Source: an uncultured Clostridia bacterium
Lineage (GTDB): Bacteria; Bacillota; Clostridia; Christensenellales; UBA1242
DNA: 64,000 bases
Assembly (NCBI GenBank): GCA_944377365.1
Contig: CALWEQ010000005.1
Coordinates: 1 to 64,000, forward strand
Direction: 5' to 3'
Shown here: positions 1 through 7,738 of the stretch, in pieces
How positions within the stretch are numbered: position 1 is the stretch's first letter
How the letters are laid out: each line of letters begins with the position of its first letter
Position numbers and translations under genes: made by a program
The notes under the pieces: model-generated
Seen by the model: only the letters and a program-made list of their open reading frames with translations
Databases searched by the model: none
What the model was told of the DNA's origin: nothing

Positions 1-118
1 AAAAACATTGATTACTCGTAAATATCACATGATATATGCTGGTGTGGCGGAAGGGGTCCCCAAAAACAGCTAAATGTTTAAGGGGTTCAGCGGCAGACGC
101 ATCGGACTTAAAGACATG
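1..118 (+). pseudogene. Degenerate tRNA-Leu copy with promoter-side flank
   Basis: Bases 1-52 match bases 136-187 with two mismatches, so the upstream flank and the 5' end of tRNA-Leu are present twice. In this first copy the tRNA-like sequence is interrupted after GGCGGAA by about 34 extra bases (53-88), resumes with CGGCAGACGCATCGGACTTAA, and then loses the anticodon stem and the T arm. It cannot fold as a tRNA. It is best read as a decayed tandem duplicate of the functional gene at 172. Confidence 0.7.
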
Positions 119-171
119 AGCAACAGAAGAATAGAAAAACATTGAATACTCGTAAGTATCACATGATATAT

Positions 172-257
172 GCTGGTGTGGCGGAACGGCAGACGCACAG
201 GACTTAAAATCCTGAGAGGGCAACTTCGTGTGGGTTCAAGTCCCACCACCAGCACCA
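172..257 (+). tRNA. tRNA-Leu (TAA)
   Basis: An 86-base class II tRNA with encoded CCA. Acceptor GCTGGTG pairs with CACCAGC, the anticodon stem CAGGA/TCCTG encloses loop CTTAAAA (anticodon TAA), there is a long variable arm, and the T arm is GTGGG TTCAAGT CCCAC. It reads UUA and UUG codons. A terminator follows directly. Both its 5' flank and its 3' end are duplicated nearby, which is unusual for a single-copy tRNA gene. Confidence 0.95.
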
Positions 258-355
258 AATAAAAACCGACATTCCTGTCGGTTTTTTTAATAACATTAAA
301 GGGACTTGAACGGGCGGTCAAGAAAAGTTGCAAGTATGCAAGTTTTCTCCGCCCC
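237..355 (+). repeat. tRNA-Leu 3' end plus flank, repeat copy 1
   Basis: The segment from the T loop of tRNA-Leu through the terminator, an inverted T-arm copy (GGGACTTGAAC, from 301) and a long imperfect hairpin (GGGCGG ... CCGCCC, about 311-355) recurs at 400-517, offset by 162-163 bases. The hairpin's inner arms are AGAAAAGTTGCA and TGCAAGTTTTCT around AGTA. Confidence 0.8.
263..288 (+). terminator. Rho-independent terminator of tRNA-Leu
   Basis: Stem ACCGACA / TGTCGGT with a 4-base loop, followed by six T. It lies just after the CCA end of tRNA-Leu. Confidence 0.85.
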
Positions 356-399
356 GGCGTGATAGCGGAAAGTACTTCTTGCCATGGCTTTCCGCGGAG

Positions 400-517
400 C
401 AAGTCCCACCACCAGCACCATAGGAAAACCGACAATCAGGTCGGTTTTTTAATAATATTAAAGGGACTTGAACGGGCGGTCAAGAAAAGTTGCAAGTATG
501 CAAGTTTTCTCCGCCCC
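400..517 (+). repeat. tRNA-Leu 3' end plus flank, repeat copy 2
   Basis: Second copy of the unit at 237-355. It begins with a 21-base exact copy of the tRNA-Leu 3' end including CCA (400-420), without the rest of the tRNA. It continues with a diverged terminator and the same inverted T-arm and hairpin. The 45 bases between the copies (356-399) are unrelated. The rest of 518-603 is AT-rich with nothing recognisable. Confidence 0.8.
425..450 (+). terminator. Second-copy terminator
   Basis: Stem ACCGAC / GTCGGT and a T run. This is a diverged copy of the tRNA-Leu terminator, following the orphan tRNA 3' end. Confidence 0.7.
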
Positions 518-603
518 AGAATTATACAAGTTTCAAAACAGGGCAAATATTAAAAAACTTTATAACCGTAACAATTAGCCTATAGTTTTTATAATAAAAG
601 TTT

Positions 604-1815
604 TTATATACATGAATTTTCCTTTTTATTCTTTTTTAATAAAAGCTCGCCATCTTTTACCTTATATTTTACTATTCTCACAATAATGAATGAACATAAT
701 AGAACACATTCTGTTAGATATGCAATATCAGTGCAATAAGCTGATACTAAAAACACCGATATCAAAACATTCACAACTCTTGCAATTAAAAAAATACAAG
801 AAGATAGAAAAACAGAGTACTCTAACTGTGTAAAAGTTTGTAAAATTGAAACATATGGCGTTATAAACATTTCAACTATTTTAAACACCAAATATATTAA
901 AACTAAAATAAATGATGCTTTATATAAATAACCAAGCAAAACCGCAAGCAAAATACTACTTATTGATAAAATTGTGGTGAATAAATAAGCATTTTTTAAT
1001 TCCCTCTTAAATTGATATCTTTGTTTTGACAAATCCACCTTGGTTACGGTAGAAATTGCACCCATGCTATCAAATTGGGCATCAGTAGCCAAAGCCACAA
1101 CGTTTAAAGCGGCCAAATATTGATCACCAGCCAAAAAGACAGTTTGAAAACCAAAAAAATATGTTATCGCCATAGAAATTGATGATAACATTTCTACCGC
1201 ATTATATTTTATATTCTTAACAAAAGAAAGTGAAATTCTAAACTTCTCGAATTGCCAAATGTACAATCCTACAACATAGCACAACAATATAGAAAGAGTT
1301 ACAATAAACGCAATCATTACATCAGGTATAATAATTGCTGATATACACACTAAAATAAAATTTAGAATGTTAAAAATAATTAGGTGAATATTTGCAATTT
1401 TTTCCTTATCTTCAAAATACAGTTTTTCTGTTATTAAAGAGAAAAAAACTTGTACTAAAAGTTGAGCAATACCGTATATAACAAAATCTTTATAATCTCC
1501 TATATTTTGACCAAAAAATGCTATATACTTATCTACAAATATTAACGGCAAAGAAAATATAACAATAGAAAAAATAGTACCCCAAAATATACTATTCCAA
1601 GTAGAATTTTTATCGTTCTCCTTGTTTTTCCTTATATTAGCTGCGGTTCCAAAAAAAGATTTCAACAATGCCCAAACAAATTGCATGGGATAAATCAAAG
1701 AAAATGCATTTACTATTTTACCATTATGCAAAATCATAGACAACGCAATCCACGATAAAATGGGTACTAAAGAATAGACAAAATAGCCACTACCGATTGT
1801 GAAAAGTCTTTTCAT
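604..1815 (-). CDS. MATE-like multi-pass membrane protein
   Basis: A 403-residue, strongly hydrophobic protein with about 11-12 predicted membrane helices and short polar loops. The overall pattern and the N-terminal SGYFVYSLVPILSWIA segment resemble MOP-superfamily (MATE or flippase) carriers, so export of a small molecule or lipid-linked compound is possible, but the substrate cannot be read from sequence. The C-terminus is Lys/Asn-rich. The start ATG has only a weak AAAGG seven bases upstream. It stands alone between two tRNA loci whose flanks are duplicated, so it could be an acquired gene. Family assignment is moderate; membrane location is confident. Confidence 0.6.
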   Translation of the reverse strand: MKRLFTIGSGYFVYSLVPILSWIALSMILHNGKIVNAFSLIYPMQFVWALLKSFFGTAANIRKNKENDKNSTWNSIFWGTIFSIVIFSLPLIFVDKYIAFFGQNIGDYKDFVIYGIAQLLVQVFFSLITEKLYFEDKEKIANIHLIIFNILNFILVCISAIIIPDVMIAFIVTLSILLCYVVGLYIWQFEKFRISLSFVKNIKYNAVEMLSSISMAITYFFGFQTVFLAGDQYLAALNVVALATDAQFDSMGAISTVTKVDLSKQRYQFKRELKNAYLFTTILSISSILLAVLLGYLYKASFILVLIYLVFKIVEMFITPYVSILQTFTQLEYSVFLSSCIFLIARVVNVLISVFLVSAYCTDIAYLTECVLLCSFIIVRIVKYKVKDGELLLKKNKKENSCI

Positions 1816-2005
1816 GTGTTAACCTTTATAAAAGAAATATTTAATAACATTTAGATTAATTTAACATAATATTGTTTAATTTGCAATTATTTTCATTTTG
1901 TTTTAACATTTAATCTAACCCTTTTAGTTTTTTATGAAATATATTTTTCAAATTAATAAAAAACAGTTGCTTTATTTTAAATTTTCTGCTATTATTATAA
2001 AGCAG

Positions 2006-2034
2006 TTGCAAAAATCATATGTTTCTCATAAATA
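2006..2034 (+). promoter_or_regulatory. Candidate promoter of tRNA-Gly
   Basis: TTGCAA, 17-base spacer, TAAATA, ending 10 bases before the tRNA 5' end, which fits a precursor with a leader of a few bases. Confidence 0.45.
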
Positions 2035-2044
2035 CTATCAGTAT

Positions 2045-2120
2045 GCGGGAGTGGCTCAGTTGGTAGAGCGTTGCCTTGCCAAGGCAAAGGTCGCGGGTTC
2101 GAACCCCGTCTTCCGCTCCA
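2045..2120 (+). tRNA. tRNA-Gly (GCC)
   Basis: A 76-base tRNA with encoded CCA. Acceptor GCGGGAG pairs with CTTCCGC, anticodon stem TTGCC/GGCAA with loop TTGCCAA (anticodon GCC), and T loop TTCGAAC. It reads GGC and GGU. It is followed by a terminator and by a duplicated 86-base flank. Confidence 0.95.
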
Positions 2121-2126
2121 TATTAA

Positions 2127-2212
2127 TTCTCAAAAAAGAGAACTTTTTTTATACAAATTAACAAGGATTTTTTTATTCGAACACGCTGACCTTCTACGAG
2201 CGAAGCGAGTGG
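2127..2212 (+). repeat. tRNA-Gly flank repeat, copy 1 (with terminator)
   Basis: An 86-base unit repeated exactly at 2248-2333 (offset 121). It starts with a terminator hairpin (TTCTC, A6 loop, GAGAA, T7; 2127-2150), then contains ATTCGAACA, which includes an inverted match to the tRNA T loop, and GCTGACC (2185-2191), which pairs with GGTCAGC at 2211-2217 just beyond this copy. Confidence 0.85.
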
Positions 2213-2247
2213 TCAGCAAAGGTTCGAGTGCTGTACTCCAAATGGAG

Positions 2248-2333
2248 TTCTCAAAAAAGAGAACTTTTTTTATACAAATTAACAAGGATTTTTTTATTCG
2301 AACACGCTGACCTTCTACGAGCGAAGCGAGTGG
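2248..2333 (+). repeat. tRNA-Gly flank repeat, copy 2
   Basis: Identical to 2127-2212. It is preceded at 2221-2240 by GGTTCGAGTGCTGTACTCCA, which looks like a decayed copy of the tRNA-Gly T arm and 3' end. The copy therefore repeats the arrangement tRNA end, terminator, inverted T loop. Confidence 0.85.
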
Positions 2334-2355
2334 CTTTTTAAAAGATGCTTTAATA

Positions 2356-3945
2356 TCAGGCTTTTAAAACTCTTGAACTATGACAAGTCAAATATATTAT
2401 TTGATATTTTTTTGATAATTCCGTTGTTAAATCGATGGCATTCTTTAATGTAGCGTCATCAAGGTTGACAAAAGGGTCGTCAAGTACAATAAATGGTTTG
2501 ACGTCTGTAAAAACACTTTCTACAAGTGCAAACCGTTTGCAAATCTCCACCAAATCTTTTGATCCTTGGCTTAAAAATTGTTTTTCCATCAATCCTATTG
2601 GCGTGTCCAATTTGATGTTAAAATCAAAATCTATTTGCATGTGCATGTTTTTATTCGATAAAACTGAAAGCATCTCGACTAATTTTTTTTGCATCGGCTC
2701 AACAAATCTAACAGAAATGTTCTGTTTTGCTTTTAAAATAAAATCTTTAACTAGCAAAAGCAAAGAGACTTTCTCTTCTAATTCTTTTTTTTGTTTGATA
2801 GCAAAATTTAAGTTGTTTTCTACTACTTCCACTTCATTTATATAACGCAAAATCTGTTCGTTTATATATGCTAATCGTTCTTCTAAAACAGCGATCTCTT
2901 TCTCTAAATCAGACCTTTGCTTAACAAATTCTGCATCTGCCTGTTCGAAGTGCAACTTTTGTTTAAGCGAAGAAATCTCATTTTCAAGTTCATCTTTTTT
3001 ATCAAAATGCTTACGTGTTTTAAAAATAAAAATCAAGCTTAAAATGATTAAAATTACACTAATCGCCCCAAAAACTGAACAAAGTATAACATTTGAATAA
3101 CTTAATCCACACGCAACAGCAAAAGCAATAAACAAGGCAAAAAATATCGCACTTAAAATTTTATTTCCCTTCGGCTTAGCACTATGACTTTGCTTTGTTA
3201 TTTTGTCATCTGTTTTAATTGTTTCATTATGACTACGATAATTAACATTATGTTTTAAAGAATTCAACTTTTCTTCACGAACTGAAATTCCCTCGGCGAT
3301 TATTTTTTTATTTTCTTCAAGTTCACGCAATTTCTCATTTAATGCTTCTTTTTTGTTTTGCACTTGATTTATTTCGATCATCGAAGGAATTTGATTTTTT
3401 AAATTTTTAATGCTTTTATCCAATTTGCCTATTGCCCCTTCACTTGCTTGCATATCAGCATTTAAACCATTTGCTCCGGTCAAAAACGCTCTAACTTCAT
3501 CATTGATTTCGCCTTCCAACTCTCCTTGTCCAAAGAATGTTGTCAAAGAAAATGTATCGCTTCCAACGCCAAAAATTTCTTCACCTAATCTAATCGAAAA
3601 ATCTCTGCTTATTGACCCAGATTTAACGTCAACAAGCTCAAATCTATCCCCTTCTGGCGTTTGAGAAAATGTTCGAAGAACCTTATAAACCTTGTCGTTG
3701 TGTTCAAAAATTATGCTACCACCATAAACGCCACCTTGCCAAGGCGCAAACCTTGACCTTTCTGCCACATAAGCTTTGAGCCTTCCTCGTTTCTCCATAC
3801 CATAAAACATAGCCTTTAAAAAACAAGCAAATGTCGTTTTTCCCCAACCGTTAGCTTGATTGATAATGTTTATTCCATCTTGAAAAACATAATCAAAATT
3901 TGACAATTTTCCAAAATTTTCTATATGTAAACTGAGGAGCTTCAC
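2356..3945 (-). CDS. SbcC/YhaN-like ATPase with two membrane helices
   Basis: An SMC/Rad50-type ATPase expected to act with the nuclease encoded just upstream in DNA end processing. The start is a GTG at 3945: it has AGGAGGTGG five bases upstream and overlaps the partner's stop as GTGA, giving 529 residues. Walker A-like QANGWGKTT lies at 30-38, with Gln where the first Gly usually sits. Coiled coils flank two adjacent membrane helices at about 263-309. The ABC signature LSQG is at 458-461 and Walker B IVLDDP at 486-491, with a D-loop following. It is about half the size of classical SbcC or YhaN. Sequence shows the ATPase; the membrane location and repair role are inferred. Confidence 0.8.
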   Translation of the reverse strand: MKLLSLHIENFGKLSNFDYVFQDGINIINQANGWGKTTFACFLKAMFYGMEKRGRLKAYVAERSRFAPWQGGVYGGSIIFEHNDKVYKVLRTFSQTPEGDRFELVDVKSGSISRDFSIRLGEEIFGVGSDTFSLTTFFGQGELEGEINDEVRAFLTGANGLNADMQASEGAIGKLDKSIKNLKNQIPSMIEINQVQNKKEALNEKLRELEENKKIIAEGISVREEKLNSLKHNVNYRSHNETIKTDDKITKQSHSAKPKGNKILSAIFFALFIAFAVACGLSYSNVILCSVFGAISVILIILSLIFIFKTRKHFDKKDELENEISSLKQKLHFEQADAEFVKQRSDLEKEIAVLEERLAYINEQILRYINEVEVVENNLNFAIKQKKELEEKVSLLLLVKDFILKAKQNISVRFVEPMQKKLVEMLSVLSNKNMHMQIDFDFNIKLDTPIGLMEKQFLSQGSKDLVEICKRFALVESVFTDVKPFIVLDDPFVNLDDATLKNAIDLTTELSKKYQIIYLTCHSSRVLKA

Positions 3946-5009
3946 AATTCCACCTCCTCTCCACGCAATGCAGAAATGCCAATTTTTATGCATAGATTCT
4001 TTTGACTTTCGGCTAATTTTGAATTTAAAATTAAATTTATCATTTCAGCTTTAAGCGAAAGTGTTTCTTTGCGATATTTTTCAATATCAATTCTTATCTT
4101 GCTCTCGTCCAATAATTCAAAATAAAAGAAACTATCAGCAAATTTTGATTTCAAAAGATCAATTTTTTTATCAAAATCTTCATCACATTCCCCTTTAAGA
4201 ATTATCCTAACAAAATTTTTTTTATCAATATCCTTTGTTTTAATCATAATTTCACTTTCTAGTTGCTTAAAAGAGCTTATATTATCTAAAAATATTTCTT
4301 CTTCAACAAATTCTCGTAAAACTTTAAAATCTTTACGCTCCCAACTTATTTTCCCATCTTGAATGTGCATAAGCACAAATCCTCGCTTGTGATCACCAAA
4401 ACCATATTTCCCACCATTACCAGAGTAAACCCATTCACCTCTATTATCTATCTTACCATTTAACCTCATGTGTATATGCCCCAAAGCAAGATAATCGATA
4501 TTCTTGTTTTTTACATCTTTTAAATCTAAATTTACCACTTCACCAGATTTAGAAGAGGTCAGATTTGCATGCAACATCATAATGTTAAATTTTTCTTCTT
4601 CAAAATCGATGATTAGCTTATTTTCGCTATTTTTTTGCAAGCTTGCTCCACCTATTACCACATCACCCAACTGATATTTTTGAAAATATGTAGGAAAAAC
4701 AATAAGATTCTTTGGAAGATTTTCTTCAAACAACAATTCATGGTCATGATTTCCTAAACAATAAAAAAACGTGATGCCTTCCGCTGAATTTATCTCATCA
4801 GTTATAAATTTAAAAGTGGATTTACGAACCGACATCTTATCGAAAAGATCTCCACATATTAAAACTGCAGACACCCCATTTTCTTTTGCAAAATTTACTA
4901 GCTCGGAAAAAAGCTGTAGCGATTCATCACGCAAAATACGATTTTTGTCGTTACCCACCAAATTATAACCGCCATCTAAATGAAGATCAGAAACATGAAT
5001 TATTTTCAT
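3942..5009 (-). CDS. SbcD/YhaO-like metallophosphoesterase (DNA exonuclease subunit)
   Basis: A 355-residue calcineurin-like phosphoesterase. Metal-binding motifs are D8-x-H10, G53-D54-LF-D57, G86-NHD, an H in MLH at 145-147 and GHIH at 177-180, with YSGNGGKYGFGD in place of the YPGS-type motif of SbcD. It is the likely nuclease partner of the downstream ATPase, with translational coupling through a 4-base overlap. The C-terminal 120 residues are Lys-rich and probably form the capping and partner-binding region. It has no Shine-Dalgarno site; a TATAAT ends six bases before the ATG, suggesting a leaderless transcript. The pair could equally be called YhaO-YhaN. Confidence 0.85.
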   Translation of the reverse strand: MKIIHVSDLHLDGGYNLVGNDKNRILRDESLQLFSELVNFAKENGVSAVLICGDLFDKMSVRKSTFKFITDEINSAEGITFFYCLGNHDHELLFEENLPKNLIVFPTYFQKYQLGDVVIGGASLQKNSENKLIIDFEEEKFNIMMLHANLTSSKSGEVVNLDLKDVKNKNIDYLALGHIHMRLNGKIDNRGEWVYSGNGGKYGFGDHKRGFVLMHIQDGKISWERKDFKVLREFVEEEIFLDNISSFKQLESEIMIKTKDIDKKNFVRIILKGECDEDFDKKIDLLKSKFADSFFYFELLDESKIRIDIEKYRKETLSLKAEMINLILNSKLAESQKNLCIKIGISALRGEEVEL

Positions 5010-5015
5010 GATTAA

Positions 5016-5043
5016 ATTATATCAAAAACTTGTCCACAAACAA
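5016..5043 (-). promoter_or_regulatory. Promoter of the sbcCD-like operon, leaderless type
   Basis: Minus strand: TTGTTT (5038-5043), 16-base spacer, TATAAT (5016-5021) with TGA just before it (extended -10), then only six bases to the ATG at 5009. There is no ribosome site between. Confidence 0.6.
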
Positions 5044-5046
5044 AAC

Positions 5047-5069
5047 AAAAAAACGCCAAAAGGCGTTTT
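5047..5069 (-). terminator. Terminator downstream of the 222-residue gene
   Basis: Stem AAAACGCC / GGCGTTTT with an AAAA loop and a T run on the minus strand, nine bases past the stop at 5078. Confidence 0.8.
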
Positions 5070-5077
5070 GCAATTTG

Positions 5078-5746
5078 TTAAAATCTTTGTGGAACAACTG
5101 AGCCAGATGCTGTCGGGTAAAGTGGCATATCAAACAAGCCTGGGCAAGCATTCACCCCTGTCCCCGCATGGCAAGGCGGTATAACAGGGTATCCATAAGA
5201 TGGCACAAGCACGTCAACCACTGCTGTCACTCTCAAAATTACTTGCAAGCAACCAGTAACAGTGAAAGTGTTGTCTGATGTATAAGACCCGATTTCACTT
5301 GAAAACACTGCGCTAGCTGTTATGTTAATTGGAGTAACAGAAGGTTGAGGAACATAAAGAATGACATTCTTGCTTACAGTTATTGTCGACCTGCCTGTTC
5401 CCAAAACTCCGTTTGCATCACGATAAGTAACAATCACTGGAACTGTAACAGTGGCACTAACATTGGCATAGTTTGGACAACTTTCCAATCTATCAACCAC
5501 CAAATCACTAACAACTGCACTTTCATTAGGCGCATTAACAGCCGAAATGTAAGTTAGCGGGGTTGCTGGCGAAGCCGGATTTAAATCTGTGACTGCAAGA
5601 ACAATACCCGTTTCAGTGCTCTGTGACACACAAGCATCAAAAACTTTTGTCGTTTCAATCAAGATTTTTTCACAAATCCCGTTCATTGGATTGCCCATTA
5701 ATGGGCCCGGGCGACTAGGATTTGTATTATTGATGTAAAAAGACAT
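5078..5746 (-). CDS. Unrecognised Val/Thr-rich Cys-containing protein
   Basis: 222 residues from the ATG at 5746, which follows AGGAGG at ideal spacing; the longer frame upstream is not needed. There is no signal peptide or membrane helix. An N-terminal stretch with ICEKILIETTKVFDACVSQ is followed by about 150 residues rich in Val, Thr, Ser and Ala with alternating hydrophobics typical of beta structure, then a Pro/Gly/Cys-containing tail. Six or so Cys residues could crosslink. Such composition is common in spore-coat and exosporium proteins, and the genome is a spore former, but no family was recognised and the spore role is only a guess. It is monocistronic with its own terminator. Confidence 0.55.
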   Translation of the reverse strand: MSFYINNTNPSRPGPLMGNPMNGICEKILIETTKVFDACVSQSTETGIVLAVTDLNPASPATPLTYISAVNAPNESAVVSDLVVDRLESCPNYANVSATVTVPVIVTYRDANGVLGTGRSTITVSKNVILYVPQPSVTPINITASAVFSSEIGSYTSDNTFTVTGCLQVILRVTAVVDVLVPSYGYPVIPPCHAGTGVNACPGLFDMPLYPTASGSVVPQRF

Positions 5747-5803
5747 TTTCCTACCTCCTGATTTGTCTACACATTTTAAGATATGCAACAGCGACAGAAT
5801 TTG

Positions 5804-6799
5804 CTAATATATTATTGTTTTGCCTCTAAATAAAGAAAAATTTGTTAAGACTTCGTAAGGTGATTTTTTTGTCCACTTTGCCATTTTGTCTGCATCGTCA
5901 AACATTTCAACATCACTACCAACTTTGACATTTCCACCAGTTACATCCACAAAACAGCTATCCATGCACATATATCCAACTATATTAAAAGATTTTTGGC
6001 CTATTGTTACTTTTAGTTTTTTCGAACTGTTTCTATCAAAGCCGTCACCATATCCGACCCCAACAACAGCAAGAGTCGTCCTTTTTTTTGCTTTGAAACA
6101 GCCGTCGTAACCCGCTTTTTCACCTTTTTCCAACGATCTTATTTGCAAAATTTGTGAATTTAAACTCATTACTTTTTTTAAATTTTTATCTCCATAGCCA
6201 TACAATCCAATTCCAACACGTAAAATATCGCACGGAAAGTTTTTTGCCCCGCTTCCTCCAAAACTCACATGTAAATTTTTATCTAAAAACTGCCTTGCTT
6301 GCAAAAAATCCTTATATTCATTTTTTGAAATAAAGTAATTTGTTGGCGCAGAAAAATGACCAGAAATTCCTGCAAAATCATGATTTTTGACCATTTCTTT
6401 TAATGAAGCCATCATTTTGTCATCTTTGCAGTTTATTCCGAAACGATTCATATTTGAACATAACTTAATAAAACATTTTTGAGTAACTTTTAATCTGATA
6501 GCTTTTTTTACATCTGCTAGCGAAACTGCTGTCAAATAATATTTTTTTGCATATGAAAAATCAGACACACGATCTAAAACAATTACTCGAGCTTTTGGAC
6601 ATACATTAACCACTTTTTCTGCTTCATCAATGTTTGAAACACCGTAAAAACTAGGTGCATCTTGCAATATTTTTACGACATCTTTTAACCCATGCCCATA
6701 TGCATCAGCTTTTACAACAGCGCAAACCTGAGGGGCAAAAGAATAAAAATGATTTAAATTGAAAAGCAAAGCTTCTCGCGACAAAAATTTTTTATTCAT
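5804..6799 (-). CDS. alr: Alanine racemase
   Basis: PLP enzyme that interconverts L- and D-alanine for peptidoglycan, supplying Ddl encoded at 33170. 331 residues, shorter than the usual 370-390. The PLP lysine is K30 in AVVKADAYGHG, the MNRFG substrate-binding motif is at about 117-121, the catalytic Tyr is Y231 in AGYDGCF, GYGDGFDR is at 249-256 (normally GYADGY.R) and CMD at 278-280. All catalytic residues are present, so it should be active. There is no Shine-Dalgarno site; a -10 box ends six bases before the ATG (leaderless type). In some spore formers alr products also act in spores, but nothing here shows that. Confidence 0.93.
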   Translation of the reverse strand: MNKKFLSREALLFNLNHFYSFAPQVCAVVKADAYGHGLKDVVKILQDAPSFYGVSNIDEAEKVVNVCPKARVIVLDRVSDFSYAKKYYLTAVSLADVKKAIRLKVTQKCFIKLCSNMNRFGINCKDDKMMASLKEMVKNHDFAGISGHFSAPTNYFISKNEYKDFLQARQFLDKNLHVSFGGSGAKNFPCDILRVGIGLYGYGDKNLKKVMSLNSQILQIRSLEKGEKAGYDGCFKAKKRTTLAVVGVGYGDGFDRNSSKKLKVTIGQKSFNIVGYMCMDSCFVDVTGGNVKVGSDVEMFDDADKMAKWTKKSPYEVLTNFSLFRGKTIIY

Positions 6800-6805
6800 A
6801 AAATT

Positions 6806-6835
6806 TTTATATTATTTTTTATAAATTTTTGTCAC
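6806..6835 (-). promoter_or_regulatory. Promoter of alr, leaderless type
   Basis: Minus strand: GTGACA (6830-6835), 18-base spacer, TATAAA (6806-6811), six bases, ATG at 6799. No ribosome site is present. Confidence 0.5.
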
Positions 6836-6889
6836 TGCTTTTTTAAAATTATATTAAATTAAAAACTAATTTTAGAAAATATTTTAAAA

Positions 6890-7669
6890 TTATTTTTTTG
6901 TCAAATGTTTAAATGCACATTCGCACAATTTTTCAGTGTCAAAAGCAAAAAACTTGTCTCCATTTAAATAAAACAAATATTCAACGTTTCCATTTTTGCC
7001 TGTAATTGGAGAATATGTAATGCCACTAATCTTTATGCCAAAGCTCTTCAAATAATCTGCAAATTCCGATAACAACTTTTTGTGAACTTTTATGTCTTTT
7101 ATAACTCCATTTTTCATTTTTGCAATCTCTCGTCCACATTCAAATTGCGGTTTAAAAAGAAGCACCATTGGTATGTTTGTGCCATATCTTTTTATTATTT
7201 CCGGGATTATTAGTTTTAGAGATATAAAAGACAAGTCACTAACAATAAATTCAACATCATCTATCTTTGGCGAGCCCCTAAAATCGCAACCCGACAAGTC
7301 TACTACATTAGGATTTGCTTTTATCTTTTCATCAAGTTGATTTGTCCCAACATCTAACGCATAAACCTTTTTTGCTCCATTTTCAAGTGCAACTTGCGTA
7401 AAGCCACCTGTAGAAGCGCCAATGTCTAGAACAGTCAAATTTTTTAAACTAACACCAAACATGTCTATCGCGCGTAATAATTTATAAGCACCTCGTGAAA
7501 CATAATTTTCGCTAGTTTTAATTTCAATTTTTTCGTCGCCACTTACTTGATATGAAGGCGCCTTTATTTTACCATCAACAAAAACCTTCCCCTCTATTAT
7601 TGCACTTTTAGCTTTTTCGCGAGAGGAAAAAAATTTGTTTTCTAACAAAAATTTATCTAATCTTTGCAT
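6890..7669 (-). CDS. tlyA: TlyA-family rRNA 2'-O-methyltransferase
   Basis: 259 residues: an N-terminal S4 RNA-binding domain (about 1-60, RLDKFLLENKFFSSREKAK) and a C-terminal FtsJ/RrmJ-type SAM domain with VLDIGASTGGFT, the SDLSF Asp, the KPQFE Lys and the VEYLF Glu of the K-D-K-E tetrad. Family members methylate cytidine 2'-OH in rRNA (TlyA/hemolysin family). In many Clostridia tlyA precedes nadK, argR and recN; here it is alone. It lacks a clear Shine-Dalgarno site, and the predicted transcription start is about four bases before the ATG. Confidence 0.9.
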   Translation of the reverse strand: MQRLDKFLLENKFFSSREKAKSAIIEGKVFVDGKIKAPSYQVSGDEKIEIKTSENYVSRGAYKLLRAIDMFGVSLKNLTVLDIGASTGGFTQVALENGAKKVYALDVGTNQLDEKIKANPNVVDLSGCDFRGSPKIDDVEFIVSDLSFISLKLIIPEIIKRYGTNIPMVLLFKPQFECGREIAKMKNGVIKDIKVHKKLLSEFADYLKSFGIKISGITYSPITGKNGNVEYLFYLNGDKFFAFDTEKLCECAFKHLTKK

Positions 7670-7680
7670 ATATGTTCAAA

Positions 7681-7709
7681 ATTTTAACACTTTTTTTGAA
7701 TTTTATCAA
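7681..7709 (-). promoter_or_regulatory. Promoter of tlyA, near-leaderless
   Basis: Minus strand: TTGATA (7704-7709), 17-base spacer, TAAAAT (7681-7686) preceded by TGT (extended -10). Eleven bases separate the -10 box from the ATG. Confidence 0.6.
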
Positions 7710-7710
7710 G

Positions 7711-7735
7711 AAAAAAAGCGATTTTATAAATCGCT
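7711..7735 (-). terminator. Terminator of the yloU-yloV operon
   Basis: Stem AGCGATTT / AAATCGCT with a 3-base loop and seven T on the minus strand, immediately after the yloV stop at 7739. Confidence 0.85.
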
Positions 7736-7738
7736 AAA

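Noticed and set aside
70-553. Open reading frames on both strands over tRNA-Leu and its repeats
   Set aside because: They run across the tRNA gene and repeated flanks, have no ribosome site and no protein-like composition.
1934-2310. Two plus-strand open frames across tRNA-Gly and the 86-base repeats
   Set aside because: They translate the tRNA and the repeated terminators; the peptide repeats itself because the DNA does.
2127-2333. CRISPR array
   Set aside because: There are only two repeat units, each 86 bases with a terminator, no regular spacers and no cas genes.
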